Positions 1-8,964 of a stretch of DNA of 64,000 nt are shown here, one piece after another. Source of the DNA: Alistipes muris (GTDB lineage Bacteria > Bacteroidota > Bacteroidia > Bacteroidales > Rikenellaceae); NCBI RefSeq assembly GCF_943193205.1, contig NZ_CALPDD010000002.1, positions 62,001 to 126,000 on the forward strand, in the 5' to 3' direction. A program made the position numbers and the translations under genes. The notes beneath the pieces are model-generated. The model worked only from the letters and a program-made list of their open reading frames with translations, was not told where the DNA came from and searched no databases. How positions within the stretch are numbered: position 1 is the stretch's first letter; each line of letters opens with the position of its first letter.

Positions 1-2
1 TG

Positions 3-773
3 GCGGTCGCCCGCCTGGGCGACGGCGTGACCTTCATCGCCAAAGTCGGCCGCGACATGTTCGGCGACAGCTCCGTGGCGGGCTACGAAAAGGAGGGCAT
101 CGACACCCGCACCGTCCTGCGCGACGACACCGCCCCCTCGGGCATCGCCGTGATTACGGTCGACGCCCAGGCCGAGAACAGCATCGTCGTCGTTCCGGGC
201 GCCAACAACAACCTCTCGAAAGCCGACGTCGACGCGCTCCGCCGCGACATCGAATCGGCGCAGTTCCTCCTCATGCAGCTCGAAACGCCCGTCGAAGTGG
301 TGGCGCACGCCGCCGCCATGGCCCGCAAGGCCGGGGTCAAGGTGATTCTCAACCCCGCACCCGCTGCCGAGCTGCCCGCCGAGCTGCTCGACGGACTATA
401 TATCATAACCCCCAACCGCACCGAAGGGCAGATGCTCACCGGCATCGAAATCAGCGATTGGGAGAGCGCCGAGCGGGCCGCGCAATCGTTGGTCGGCAAG
501 GGGGTGCAGAACGTCGTCATCACCCTCGGTTCGCAGGGTGCGCTGGTCTGCGACGGCAAGAACTTCGAGCGCATCCCGGCCCGGAAAGTCAAGGCCGTCG
601 ACACCACCGCCGCAGGCGACACCTTCAACGGCGCCATGTGCGTGGCCCTCTCCGAGGGGGCGACCCTTTCCGACGCCGTGCGGTTCGCTTCGCGCGCTTC
701 GGCCATCGCCGTCACCCGCCTGGGCGCTCAGGCGTCGATTCCCTACCGCAAAGAGCTGGACGGCAAGGAGTAA
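3..773 (+). CDS. rbsK: Ribokinase (PfkB family), 5'-truncated by the window edge
   Basis: This enzyme phosphorylates D-ribose to ribose-5-phosphate in the cytoplasm. The reading frame is open from base 3, before any credible start, and the visible 256 residues lack the first ~45 residues of a ribokinase (the GGKGANQ substrate region). The protein contains VTFIAKVGRDMFG near its start and the C-terminal PfkB signature DTTAAGDTFNGA, with the catalytic Asp. It ends 131 bp before susC on the same strand, as the ribokinase genes do in the B. theta rus locus, so it is probably in the same transcription unit. The spacer holds a GCATCC...GGATGC hairpin at about 794-838. Another PfkB sugar kinase is possible, but the neighbours favour ribose. 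Confidence 0.88.
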   Translation, partial: AVARLGDGVTFIAKVGRDMFGDSSVAGYEKEGIDTRTVLRDDTAPSGIAVITVDAQAENSIVVVPGANNNLSKADVDALRRDIESAQFLLMQLETPVEVVAHAAAMARKAGVKVILNPAPAAELPAELLDGLYIITPNRTEGQMLTGIEISDWESAERAAQSLVGKGVQNVVITLGSQGALVCDGKNFERIPARKVKAVDTTAAGDTFNGAMCVALSEGATLSDAVRFASRASAIAVTRLGAQASIPYRKELDGKE

Positions 774-904
774 CTTTTCGGCAGACCGGGTAAGCCGCAT
801 CCAATGCACCTTTCCGCCAAGCCGGATGCAGAGCCGAACTCGTCCAAGCCCTACCGAAACCGAAAAAGCAACATACCAACAAACTACATAAACCTACCAA
901 CCTC

Positions 905-3844
905 ATGACGCACTTTTTACACCGAGTTCTCGCCGCAGGCATCGCGCTGCTGACCGCGCTGCCGCTGGCGGCACAAAACCGCACGGTGACGGGTACGGTC
1001 ACCGACGCCCGCAGCGGCGAACCCCTCGTGGGTGTTACGGTCACCATCCAGGGCACCACGCTCGGCGCCACAACCGGGCTCGACGGCGTTTATACGCTGC
1101 AGTTCCCCGCCGATTTAGCGGGGGGGGGAATCCTGCACTTCAATTATTTAGGGTATAACCCCGTCCAGGAAACCATCGGCTCGCGCACGGCCGTCGACGT
1201 ACAGTTGGCCGAGGAAGCGCGTTCGCTCGACGCCGTGGTGGTCATCGGCTACGGCACGGCCACCAAAAAGGAGCTGACCGGTTCGGTCGCCAGCCTCGGC
1301 AGCGACGACATGAACACCGGTTCGTTCACCTCCGCCGCAGGGCTCCTGCAAGGCAAGGTCGCCGGTCTCACGGTCACCAATCCCAGCGGCGGCGACCCGG
1401 CCGCTTCGTTCGAGATCATGCTGCGCGGCACCAACACCCTCGCCGCCGGGCAGGGTCCGCTGGTCATCATCGACGGCGTCGTAGGCGCCGACATCCGCAA
1501 CATCAACTTCCAGGAGGTCGAGAACATCGACGTGCTCAAGGACGGTTCGGCCGCCGCCATCTACGGCACGCGGGGTACCAACGGCGTGGTCATCATCACG
1601 ACCAAGCGCGCCAGCAAGGGTTCCACTTCGCTGGAATACGACGGACAAGTGAGCGTCCAGACCGTGCTGAACCGCGCCAAGCCCATGTCGGCCCGGGAGT
1701 TCGAGCACACCATCAACAACTACGCCCCCTCCAACGCCGGGTCGCTCTACGGCTACGACACCGACTGGTTCGACGAAATCACCCGCACCCCCATCAGCCA
1801 CAAGCACAGCGTCGCTCTCTCGGGCGGTTCCGAGAAGTTCTCCCACCGCACCATTCTCAATGTCGAGCAGAACCAGGGCTTGCAGCGCCGCAACACGGCC
1901 AACAAGTACATGTTCAAGACCAACATCCGCCAGTCGGTGCTCGACGGATGGCTCGACCTCGACTACAACGCCTTCTACACCCGGCGCGACGCCCAGCCCG
2001 CCAATTACGACGCGTTCCGGCAGGCGTTCTTCCACAACCCCACCGAACCTGTCTACGACCCCGCCAACAAGGAGGCGGGCGGTTACAGCCGCATCGTCGG
2101 CATGGACTACTTCAACCCCGTGGCCATGGTCAACGAGCGGACCGAGAACAACACCTCCGACGACTTCGGCGCAAACGTTCGCGCTTCGCTCAACATCCGC
2201 CCCGTCAAGGGACTCAAGTGGGACAATTTCTTCGCCTACAACATGCAGCGCTACGAGTCGCGGAGCTATTCGACCCGTTACTACCCCTCGCTCATCGGCA
2301 CCGACGGGCGCGCTTCGATCTACAATTCCTACAGCAACGACATCCAGTGGGAGAGCACCCTCAACTACATCCGCACGTTCGGCAAGCATAATTTGCAGGC
2401 GCTCCTCGGCTACACCTACCAGTGGGGCATGAACCAGTATGCCGAAATGGCCAACGAGGGCTTCGACAACGACCTCTTCGGCACCAACAACATCGGCGCG
2501 GGTTCGGCCCTCCAGCAGGGCACCGCCAGCATGGGATCGCACAAGGAGGCCAACAAGTACATCGCTTTCTTCGGACGCGTCATGTACAATTACGACGACC
2601 GCTACTTAGTGTCGGCTTCGCTCCGTCGCGACGGTTCCTCGCGCTTCGGCACCGACCACAAGTGGGGTTGGTTCCCCGCCGTGTCGGTCGGGTGGCGCCT
2701 GTCGAACGAATCGTTCCTGCGCGACGCCGAGTGGCTCGACGAGCTCAAAATCCGCGCAGGCTACGGCGTCACGGGCAACCAGGACTTCGACAACTACCGT
2801 TCGCTGCTTCTCATGCGCGCCAAGGGCTACTTCTACAACAACGGCAAGTGGCAGAGCACCTATTCGCCCAAGAGCAACGCCAACCCCGGACTGGGCTGGG
2901 AGAAAAAGGCCGAATGGAACGTCGGCATCGACTTTTCGTTCTTCAGGGGGCGTCTGTCGGGCGCCGTCGACTACTATTCGCGCCGCACGACCGACCTGCT
3001 CTACGAGTACGACGTGCCCGTCCCGCCCTACGACTACAACGTCTACTTCACCAACGTCGGCGAGGTCCGGAACCAGGGCGTCGAAGTCACCCTGTCGGGC
3101 ATTCCCGTCGTCACCCGCAATTTCCGCTGGACCACCACGCTGACCCTGGCCCACAACACCAACAAGCTGGTGAAGTTCACCAACGAGGAGTTCAAGAACC
3201 AGGAGTACAAAATCGGCTGGCTCAACACCCCCGTAGGCGTCTACTGCCAGCGGCTCATCGAGGGGCAGAGCCTCGGCGCTTTCTACGGTCCGGTGTGGGA
3301 GGGCGTCGACCCCGAAACGGGCAAGGACCTGCTCAAGAATTCCATCGCCGGGTCGGTGGCCGAAAGCAAGTGGGAATACCTCGGTTCGGCCTATCCCGAC
3401 GTCACGCTGGGCTGGAGCAACAATTTCACCTACCGCAACTGGGAGCTGGGCTTCACCCTGCGCGCTTCGGTCGGCGGCAAGGTCTTCAACAACATGCGGG
3501 CCGAGTTCGAGAACATCAACGGCATCGGTCTGCGCAACATCATGGCTTCGTGGCTCGACGACCCGACTTTCACCGGGCAGGTCACCTACTCGTCGAAATA
3601 CCTCGAAGACGCTTCCTACCTCAAGCTCGACAACATTTCGCTCGGCTATTCCATCCCGTTCAAGCCCACGAGTAAAATCAAGCGGCTCAAGCTCTACTTC
3701 GCGGCGCAGAACCTCTTCTGCCTGACGGGCTATTCGGGCGTCGACCCCGAAGTCTCGCTCATGGGGCTCACCCCCGGCATCGAAAGCCCGCGCTATTACC
3801 CGCGCACCCGCGAATTCACTTTCGGCATGAACCTCAAATTCTGA
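905..3844 (+). CDS. SusC/RagA-family TonB-linked outer membrane transporter
   Basis: This is an outer-membrane TonB-dependent transporter working with the SusD-like protein encoded 9 bp downstream. The 979-residue protein has a signal peptide (residues 1-24, ending LPLAAQ), a carboxypeptidase-regulatory-like domain (about 26-105), a plug domain with the LDAVVVIGYGTATKKELTGSV entry characteristic of SusC proteins (shown at about 103-123), and a long C-terminal beta-barrel ending in Phe. In a ribose-type locus it would import ribose-containing ligands; the ligand itself is inferred. Codons for residues 72-75 contain a run of nine G (1120-1128), a possible slippage site. TTA codons, rare here, occur at 1114, 1147 and 2606. 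Confidence 0.95.
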   Translation: MTHFLHRVLAAGIALLTALPLAAQNRTVTGTVTDARSGEPLVGVTVTIQGTTLGATTGLDGVYTLQFPADLAGGGILHFNYLGYNPVQETIGSRTAVDVQLAEEARSLDAVVVIGYGTATKKELTGSVASLGSDDMNTGSFTSAAGLLQGKVAGLTVTNPSGGDPAASFEIMLRGTNTLAAGQGPLVIIDGVVGADIRNINFQEVENIDVLKDGSAAAIYGTRGTNGVVIITTKRASKGSTSLEYDGQVSVQTVLNRAKPMSAREFEHTINNYAPSNAGSLYGYDTDWFDEITRTPISHKHSVALSGGSEKFSHRTILNVEQNQGLQRRNTANKYMFKTNIRQSVLDGWLDLDYNAFYTRRDAQPANYDAFRQAFFHNPTEPVYDPANKEAGGYSRIVGMDYFNPVAMVNERTENNTSDDFGANVRASLNIRPVKGLKWDNFFAYNMQRYESRSYSTRYYPSLIGTDGRASIYNSYSNDIQWESTLNYIRTFGKHNLQALLGYTYQWGMNQYAEMANEGFDNDLFGTNNIGAGSALQQGTASMGSHKEANKYIAFFGRVMYNYDDRYLVSASLRRDGSSRFGTDHKWGWFPAVSVGWRLSNESFLRDAEWLDELKIRAGYGVTGNQDFDNYRSLLLMRAKGYFYNNGKWQSTYSPKSNANPGLGWEKKAEWNVGIDFSFFRGRLSGAVDYYSRRTTDLLYEYDVPVPPYDYNVYFTNVGEVRNQGVEVTLSGIPVVTRNFRWTTTLTLAHNTNKLVKFTNEEFKNQEYKIGWLNTPVGVYCQRLIEGQSLGAFYGPVWEGVDPETGKDLLKNSIAGSVAESKWEYLGSAYPDVTLGWSNNFTYRNWELGFTLRASVGGKVFNNMRAEFENINGIGLRNIMASWLDDPTFTGQVTYSSKYLEDASYLKLDNISLGYSIPFKPTSKIKRLKLYFAAQNLFCLTGYSGVDPEVSLMGLTPGIESPRYYPRTREFTFGMNLKF
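1120..1128 (+). repeat. Nine-G homopolymer inside susC
   Basis: Nine consecutive G residues lie in the 5' part of the SusC gene, so loss or gain of one base would terminate translation early. Similar nine-base G or C runs occur at 13220-13228 (lipoprotein gene), 15750-15758 and 56940-56948 (both intergenic). Slippage is an inference. Confidence 0.6.
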
Positions 3845-3853
3845 CGCAACGCC

Positions 3854-5368
3854 ATGAAAACATCCATAAAAGCCCTATTCCTGTCGGCAGGTCTCCTCTT
3901 CGCGGCCTGCACCGACCTGAGCGAGGAGGTCTACTCCGACATCCAGAAAAAGGATTTCTTCACCTCCGAGGAGAGCCTGCGCATCTACGCCGCCCGGGCC
4001 TACAACATGTTGCAGGCCTACGGTTCGGAGCAGAGTCTCTGGACGCTCAACATCCAGGCGGGCGACGAGCTGGCCGCCCCCAAGAACTGCGTCAACGACT
4101 GGGTCGACCCGCGTTACGCCGAGTTGCAGCGGCACACCTACACCCCCTCCAACAAGCTCGTGCGCATGGGTTGGGACTATTGTTTCGACGGCATCGCCGC
4201 CTGCAACGACGTGCTCCACGAAATAGAGAACAATTCGCTCGAATTCGACGGCAAGGCCAAGATTCTGGCCGAGGTGCGTATCCTGCGCGACTATTTCTAC
4301 ATGTTGGCCATCGACGGCTGGGGCAACGTCCCCTTCTCGGTCGACGCGGCCGACAAGAACTATCCCGAGCAGAAAGACCGCAAGTTCGTCTTCAGCTTCA
4401 TCGAGCGCGAAATCCTCGACAACATCGGCTTCCTCGAAGAGGTTCCCTCGCCAGCCAACTACGGCCACGTCACGCAGGGCATGGCCTACACGCTGCTGGC
4501 CAAAATGTACCTCAACGCCGAAAAGTGGGTCGGGGAGCCCATGTGGGACAAGGCCGAAAAGGCGTGCCTGGCCGTCATGAACCCGGGGCACTACCGCATC
4601 GAGGCCAATTACTCGGCCAACTTCGCCGTCAAGAACGAGGCGTCGCGCGAAAACATCTTCGTCATCCCTTACAGCACGGTCTACACCCAGTCGGACCACA
4701 ACGATTTCGTCATCTTCATCCTCACGCTCAACCAGCAGCTGTGCAAGCTCTACAACATCCCCGCCGCCGGGTGGGACGGCTTCATCGCGCAGCCCGATTT
4801 CTTCGCGTCCTACGATGAAGCCGACACGCGCCGCGCCAAAACATGGCTCTACGGCGAGTTCAGCGGCGCCGACGGCACCTTCACCATCAGCCCCGAGGTT
4901 CCCGAGGAGGCCTACGCCAACGGCCGTTCGCTCCACATGGGCGCTCCCGTGGGCAAATGGGAGTACCAGACCGACGGGCTGCTCAAGAGCGACCAGACCA
5001 GCATGGACAACGATTTCGCCGTCTTCCGCTATGCCGACGTCGTGCTGATGTACGCCGAGGCCTGCCTGCGGCAGGGCAAGGCCGCCGAAGCGGTCGCCCA
5101 CGCCGATTTGCAGGCTGTCCGCAACCGCGCCGGGCTCGCACCCTTCACCGCCGCCACCCTCACCGAGGAGAGCCTGCTGGCCGAGCGCGGCCACGAGCTC
5201 GCCGTCGAGGGCTGGCGCCGCCAGGACCTCATCCGCTTCGGCAAGTACAACGGCACCTGGTGGTGCAAGCCCTCCGCGTCGCCCGCCTACACCGAGCTCT
5301 ACCCCATCCCGCGCGAGCGGCTCGGCGCCAACCCCAACCTCAGGCAGAATCCCGGTTACACCAAATAA
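3854..5368 (+). CDS. SusD/RagB-family surface lipoprotein
   Basis: This is the surface glycan/ligand-binding lipoprotein that caps the preceding SusC barrel. The 504-residue protein has a lipoprotein signal with lipobox LFAAC (Cys19), TPR-like helical content, and the conserved SusD C-terminal segments LAVEGWRRQDLIRFGKYN and IPRERLGANPNLRQNPGY. It starts 9 bp after susC and ends 9 bp before the first hydrolase, so the genes are co-transcribed. Its ligand cannot be read from the sequence. Confidence 0.95.
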   Translation: MKTSIKALFLSAGLLFAACTDLSEEVYSDIQKKDFFTSEESLRIYAARAYNMLQAYGSEQSLWTLNIQAGDELAAPKNCVNDWVDPRYAELQRHTYTPSNKLVRMGWDYCFDGIAACNDVLHEIENNSLEFDGKAKILAEVRILRDYFYMLAIDGWGNVPFSVDAADKNYPEQKDRKFVFSFIEREILDNIGFLEEVPSPANYGHVTQGMAYTLLAKMYLNAEKWVGEPMWDKAEKACLAVMNPGHYRIEANYSANFAVKNEASRENIFVIPYSTVYTQSDHNDFVIFILTLNQQLCKLYNIPAAGWDGFIAQPDFFASYDEADTRRAKTWLYGEFSGADGTFTISPEVPEEAYANGRSLHMGAPVGKWEYQTDGLLKSDQTSMDNDFAVFRYADVVLMYAEACLRQGKAAEAVAHADLQAVRNRAGLAPFTAATLTEESLLAERGHELAVEGWRRQDLIRFGKYNGTWWCKPSASPAYTELYPIPRERLGANPNLRQNPGYTK

Positions 5369-5377
5369 ACCCCACCC

Positions 5378-7363
5378 ATGACCCAACTCAAATACATCGT
5401 CACCGCCCTGCTGCTCCTGCTCGCAGGCAGCACCGCAGCCCGCAGCCGTTCCATCTCCATGGAGGAGCTGCGCGACAAAATCGCAGGCGCCTGGATCGGC
5501 CAGATGGTCGGCAACATCTACGGCCTGCCTTTCGAGAACAAGTTCGTCGGCGAGCCCGGCAGCGAAGCCGACTTCCCCTACGGCTACTCGAAGAACCTGG
5601 CCAAGCTCGCCCAGTACGACGGCGCTTTCTCCGACGACGACACCGACATCGAGTATCTCTACCTCACCCTGATGGAGAAATACGGTCCGGAGCCCACCTA
5701 CGCCCAGATGCGCGAGGGGTGGATGTACCACATCCGCGACCGCGTGTGGCTCGCCAACCGGGCCGCGCTGGGGCTCATGCACTACGGGTTCACGCCCCCG
5801 TTCACGGGCAGCGCGCAGTACAACCCCCACTGGTACCAGATCGACCCGCAGCTCATCAACGAAATATGGGCCTACACCGCCCCCGGCATGACGGCCTACG
5901 CCGCCGCCAAATCCGAATGGGCCGCCCGCATCACCAGCGACGGCTGGGCCACGTCGCCCACGGTCCACTACGGGGCCATGTACGCCGAAGCGTTCTTCTG
6001 CCGCGACGTCCGCAAGCTGGTCGAAACAGCGCTGAAGTACCTGCCCGCAGGCGACCGCTACGCCGCCACCGTGCGCGAGGTGCTCGCCCTCTACGACGCC
6101 CACCCCTCGTCGTGGCAGACGGCCCGCGCCGAGCTCGCCCGCAAATACTACCACGAGGAGGAGGCCATGACCAAAACCATCTGGAACGCCAATCTCAACG
6201 GTGCGATGGGCATCCTCGCCCTGCTCTACGGCGGCGGCGACCTCCAGCGCACCATGGACATCGGGTGCGCCGCAGGTTTCGACTGCGACAACCAGACGGC
6301 CACCATCGGCGGGCTCCTGGGCGTCATGTACGGCGCCAAGGCCATCCCCGACGCCCTTTCCAAGCCGCTCAAGGGGTGGACCAAGCCGTTCAACGACCGC
6401 TATATCAACATCACACGCTACGACATGCCCGACGCCTCCATCGACGACATGATCGACCGCACCGTGGCTCAGGCCGTTGCGCTGGCCTGCTCCAAGGGCG
6501 GACGCGTTGTCAAGACCGCCAAGGGCGAACGGCTCTCGGTCGACACCCGGGCCCGTTTCGTCGCGCCGCTCGAATTCTGCGTCGGTCCTCAGCCCCGCAT
6601 CGAGGCCGGCACGCCGGTCGACCATTCGTTCGCATGCGTCACCAACGCCGGCTGCGACTGGCAGCTGGCCAAAGGCACCCTGCCCGAGGGGCTCGCTTTC
6701 AGCAACGGCCGGCTCTCCGGCACCGCCGCCCGTCCGGGCAAGTACCCCGTCACCCTCTCGCTCTCCAACGGCACGCAGCGCATCGAAAAGGAATTCACCC
6801 TCGTCGTGCGCGGCCGCAACATCGCCCCGCAGGCCGATTCGGTGCTGGCCAACGTGCGCAATGTCAACAAGGAGCATCTCTACAACTGCTGGATCACTTT
6901 CGGCCATCCCATGTACGCCGACCACGTCGGGGTCATCAACGACGGCGTACGTTACGGCGCCGGGTCGGTCTTCTACACGCTGGCGGCCGAGGCCTGCATC
7001 CCCAAGGTCGACTACTTGGGCTACGAGTTCGCCGCTCCGCGCAAAATCGGCATGGTCGCCCTCGACATGGGCTGCATGGAGGAGTTCGGCGGCTGGTTCT
7101 CGTCCATCGCCGTCCAGTACCGCGACGGGCAGGGCCATTGGCACGAGGTGAGCGGCTGCTCCGTCTCCCCCGGCCTGCCCGCATCGGACGAGGTCTTCAT
7201 CCAGCCCCATTTCGTCGAATACCTCTTCGAGTTCGAGCCCGTCGAGACCACCGCCGTCCGCATCATCGCCGACACCAAGGTGCAGCCCCATTGGAACAAG
7301 GCCACCAAAAACACCTCGGCGTTCCTTTCCGTCACCGAACTGAGCGTCTATGAAGCCGAATAA
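5378..7363 (+). CDS. Exported ADP-ribosylglycohydrolase-family protein with Ig-like and F5/8-type C-terminal domains (ARH-1)
   Basis: The family (ARH/DraG, dinuclear Mg) cleaves ADP-ribose-protein or related ribosyl bonds. The 661-residue protein has a signal peptide (about 1-21, no lipobox Cys) and an ARH catalytic domain at about 25-340. Metal-site motifs visible are SDDDTDIEYLYL near residue 85 and FDCDNQTATIGGLLGVMYGA near residue 300. A putative Ig domain follows (about 395-480, with PEGLAFSNGRLSGTAARPG), then a galactose-binding-like F5/8 type C domain (about 485-655). The extra domains suggest binding to a macromolecular substrate. It is the most divergent of the three ARH proteins here. 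The true substrate (ADP-ribosyl groups, nucleosides or other ribosides) is not determined. Confidence 0.85.
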   Translation: MTQLKYIVTALLLLLAGSTAARSRSISMEELRDKIAGAWIGQMVGNIYGLPFENKFVGEPGSEADFPYGYSKNLAKLAQYDGAFSDDDTDIEYLYLTLMEKYGPEPTYAQMREGWMYHIRDRVWLANRAALGLMHYGFTPPFTGSAQYNPHWYQIDPQLINEIWAYTAPGMTAYAAAKSEWAARITSDGWATSPTVHYGAMYAEAFFCRDVRKLVETALKYLPAGDRYAATVREVLALYDAHPSSWQTARAELARKYYHEEEAMTKTIWNANLNGAMGILALLYGGGDLQRTMDIGCAAGFDCDNQTATIGGLLGVMYGAKAIPDALSKPLKGWTKPFNDRYINITRYDMPDASIDDMIDRTVAQAVALACSKGGRVVKTAKGERLSVDTRARFVAPLEFCVGPQPRIEAGTPVDHSFACVTNAGCDWQLAKGTLPEGLAFSNGRLSGTAARPGKYPVTLSLSNGTQRIEKEFTLVVRGRNIAPQADSVLANVRNVNKEHLYNCWITFGHPMYADHVGVINDGVRYGAGSVFYTLAAEACIPKVDYLGYEFAAPRKIGMVALDMGCMEEFGGWFSSIAVQYRDGQGHWHEVSGCSVSPGLPASDEVFIQPHFVEYLFEFEPVETTAVRIIADTKVQPHWNKATKNTSAFLSVTELSVYEAE

Positions 7364-7364
7364 A

Positions 7365-8960
7365 ATGAAAATCTTCCGCCATACCCTGCTGCTCGCCCTC
7401 GCATGGGCCGCAGCCTGCACCCAGCGGCCCGCCGCCGAAGCCGAGCTCTCCACCGCCGCCCTGCGCGACAAAATCATGGGCGGCTGGGCCGGACAGACCA
7501 TCGGCGTGGTCTACGGCGCCCCCACCGAGTTCAAGTTCACCGGAACGACCATCCAGGACTACCACCCCATCGCGTGGAACGACCACTTCGTGAAATACTG
7601 GTGGGACAAGAAGCCCGGTCTGTTCGACGACATCTACAACGACCTTACGTTCGTCGAATCGTTCCAGCAGCTGGGGCTCGACGCCACCCCCGAGCAGCTC
7701 GCCCGCCGCTTCGCCGACGCCGAGTACCACCTCGCCCACGCCAACCAGGCCGGGCGCTACAACATCCGCAACGGCCTGATGCCGCCCGCTTCGGGCCATT
7801 GGCTCAACAACCCCCACGCCGACGACCTCGATTTCCAGATCGAAGCCGACTTCATCGGGCTCATGGCTCCGGGTCTGCTGCCCGAGGCACTCGACATCGC
7901 TTCGCGCGTGGGCCACATCATGAACAGCGGCGACGGGTTCTACGGCGGCGCTTTCGTGGCCGGGCTCTACTCCGCGGCTTTCGTCTGCGACGACCCCGTG
8001 CGGATTCTCGACATGGCGCTGGAGCCTATCCCGGCCGAAAGCCAGTTCTACCGATGCGTCGACGAGGTGCGCCGCTGCTACCGCCGCAACCCCGACGACT
8101 GGGAGGCCTGCTGGTTCGAGCTCCACAAGAAGTGGAACCGCGACGTGGGCTGCCCCAAAGGGGTCTTCCTCAGCTTCAACATCGACGCCAAAATCAATGC
8201 GGCCTACGTGGCCGTCGGGCTGCTCTACGGCAAGGGCGACTTCGCCCGCTCCATCGAAATCGCCACCCGCTGCGGACAGGATTCCGACTGCAATCCCGCT
8301 ACGGTGGGCGGCGTCCTGGGCGTCATGCTCGGCTACTCCGGCATCCCGGCCAAGTGGCTCGACCCGCTGAAGGAAATCGAGCAGCTCGACTTCGAGGGCA
8401 CCGACGTTTCGCTCGCCAAGGCCTACGACATGAGCTGCGCCCACGCGCTGGAGATGATAGACCGCGCAGGCGGCAGCGTCACGGCCGACAAGGTGACCAT
8501 CCCGCAGCGGCGGCCCGAGGTGCTGCCCCTCGAACAGAACTTCACCGACACCTACCCCACCTCGCGCAGCCGCATGGACTGCTTCCTGCGCGACCGGCTG
8601 ACGTTCGATTTCGACGGCAACGGATTCATCATCTGGGGCAACCTGGTCTGCCTGCGCAGCGTCACCGAAGACTACGTGCACCGCGTGTCGATGCGCCACA
8701 TCGGTTCGGAGGTCTTCGGCCTCGCCGAGTTGGACGACCCCTACGTGGCCGAGCTCGAAATATGGATCGACGGCCGGCTCGACCAGCGCGTGCGCATGCC
8801 CATGAAGAACACCGACCGGCGGCTCGAACCCGCCTGGCGCTACCTGCTGCCCGAGGGACACCACACCGTCGAACTGCGCTGGCTCAATCCGCAGCGGGAC
8901 TATCTGATTCGCTTAAACGATTTAGCAACCTATTCGTCCATCGACCCGATGAAGAACTGA
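7365..8960 (+). CDS. ADP-ribosylglycohydrolase-family lipoprotein (ARH-2)
   Basis: The 531-residue protein starts at the ATG 1 bp after the previous stop; an in-frame ATG at 7350 lies inside the upstream gene and would spoil the signal peptide. The lipobox Cys is at residue 18 (AWAAAC). The ARH domain begins with LRDKIMGGWAGQTIG and carries GLFDDIYNDLTFVE, ASGHWLNNPHADDLDFQIEA and the C-terminal metal motif CGQDSDCNPATVGGVLG. A C-terminal ~120-residue beta domain follows. It is clearly paralogous to the next gene, suggesting tandem duplication. Its last codons contain an operator-like palindrome at 8910-8927 that forces two rare TTA codons. Membrane anchoring on the periplasmic or surface side is inferred from the lipobox. 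Confidence 0.88.
   Translation: MKIFRHTLLLALAWAAACTQRPAAEAELSTAALRDKIMGGWAGQTIGVVYGAPTEFKFTGTTIQDYHPIAWNDHFVKYWWDKKPGLFDDIYNDLTFVESFQQLGLDATPEQLARRFADAEYHLAHANQAGRYNIRNGLMPPASGHWLNNPHADDLDFQIEADFIGLMAPGLLPEALDIASRVGHIMNSGDGFYGGAFVAGLYSAAFVCDDPVRILDMALEPIPAESQFYRCVDEVRRCYRRNPDDWEACWFELHKKWNRDVGCPKGVFLSFNIDAKINAAYVAVGLLYGKGDFARSIEIATRCGQDSDCNPATVGGVLGVMLGYSGIPAKWLDPLKEIEQLDFEGTDVSLAKAYDMSCAHALEMIDRAGGSVTADKVTIPQRRPEVLPLEQNFTDTYPTSRSRMDCFLRDRLTFDFDGNGFIIWGNLVCLRSVTEDYVHRVSMRHIGSEVFGLAELDDPYVAELEIWIDGRLDQRVRMPMKNTDRRLEPAWRYLLPEGHHTVELRWLNPQRDYLIRLNDLATYSSIDPMKN
8910..8927 (+). promoter_or_regulatory. Operator-like palindrome, copy 1 (inside ARH-2 codons)
   Basis: CGCTTAAACGATTTAGCA, followed by ACC. 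It is centred on a CpG like LacI/GalR-family operators and matches three other sites at 11594, 13874 and 17150. It lies in coding DNA where the reading frame uses TTA twice, although TTA is otherwise rare here. The binding protein is unknown. Confidence 0.5.
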
Positions 8961-8964
8961 CAAC

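Noticed and set aside
3875..7501. A 1208-codon open frame on the minus strand opposite SusD and ARH-1
   Set aside because: It is the complement of well-supported genes in a G+C-rich region where stop codons are scarce. The translation is low-complexity Val/Gly/Ala/Asp without any domain.
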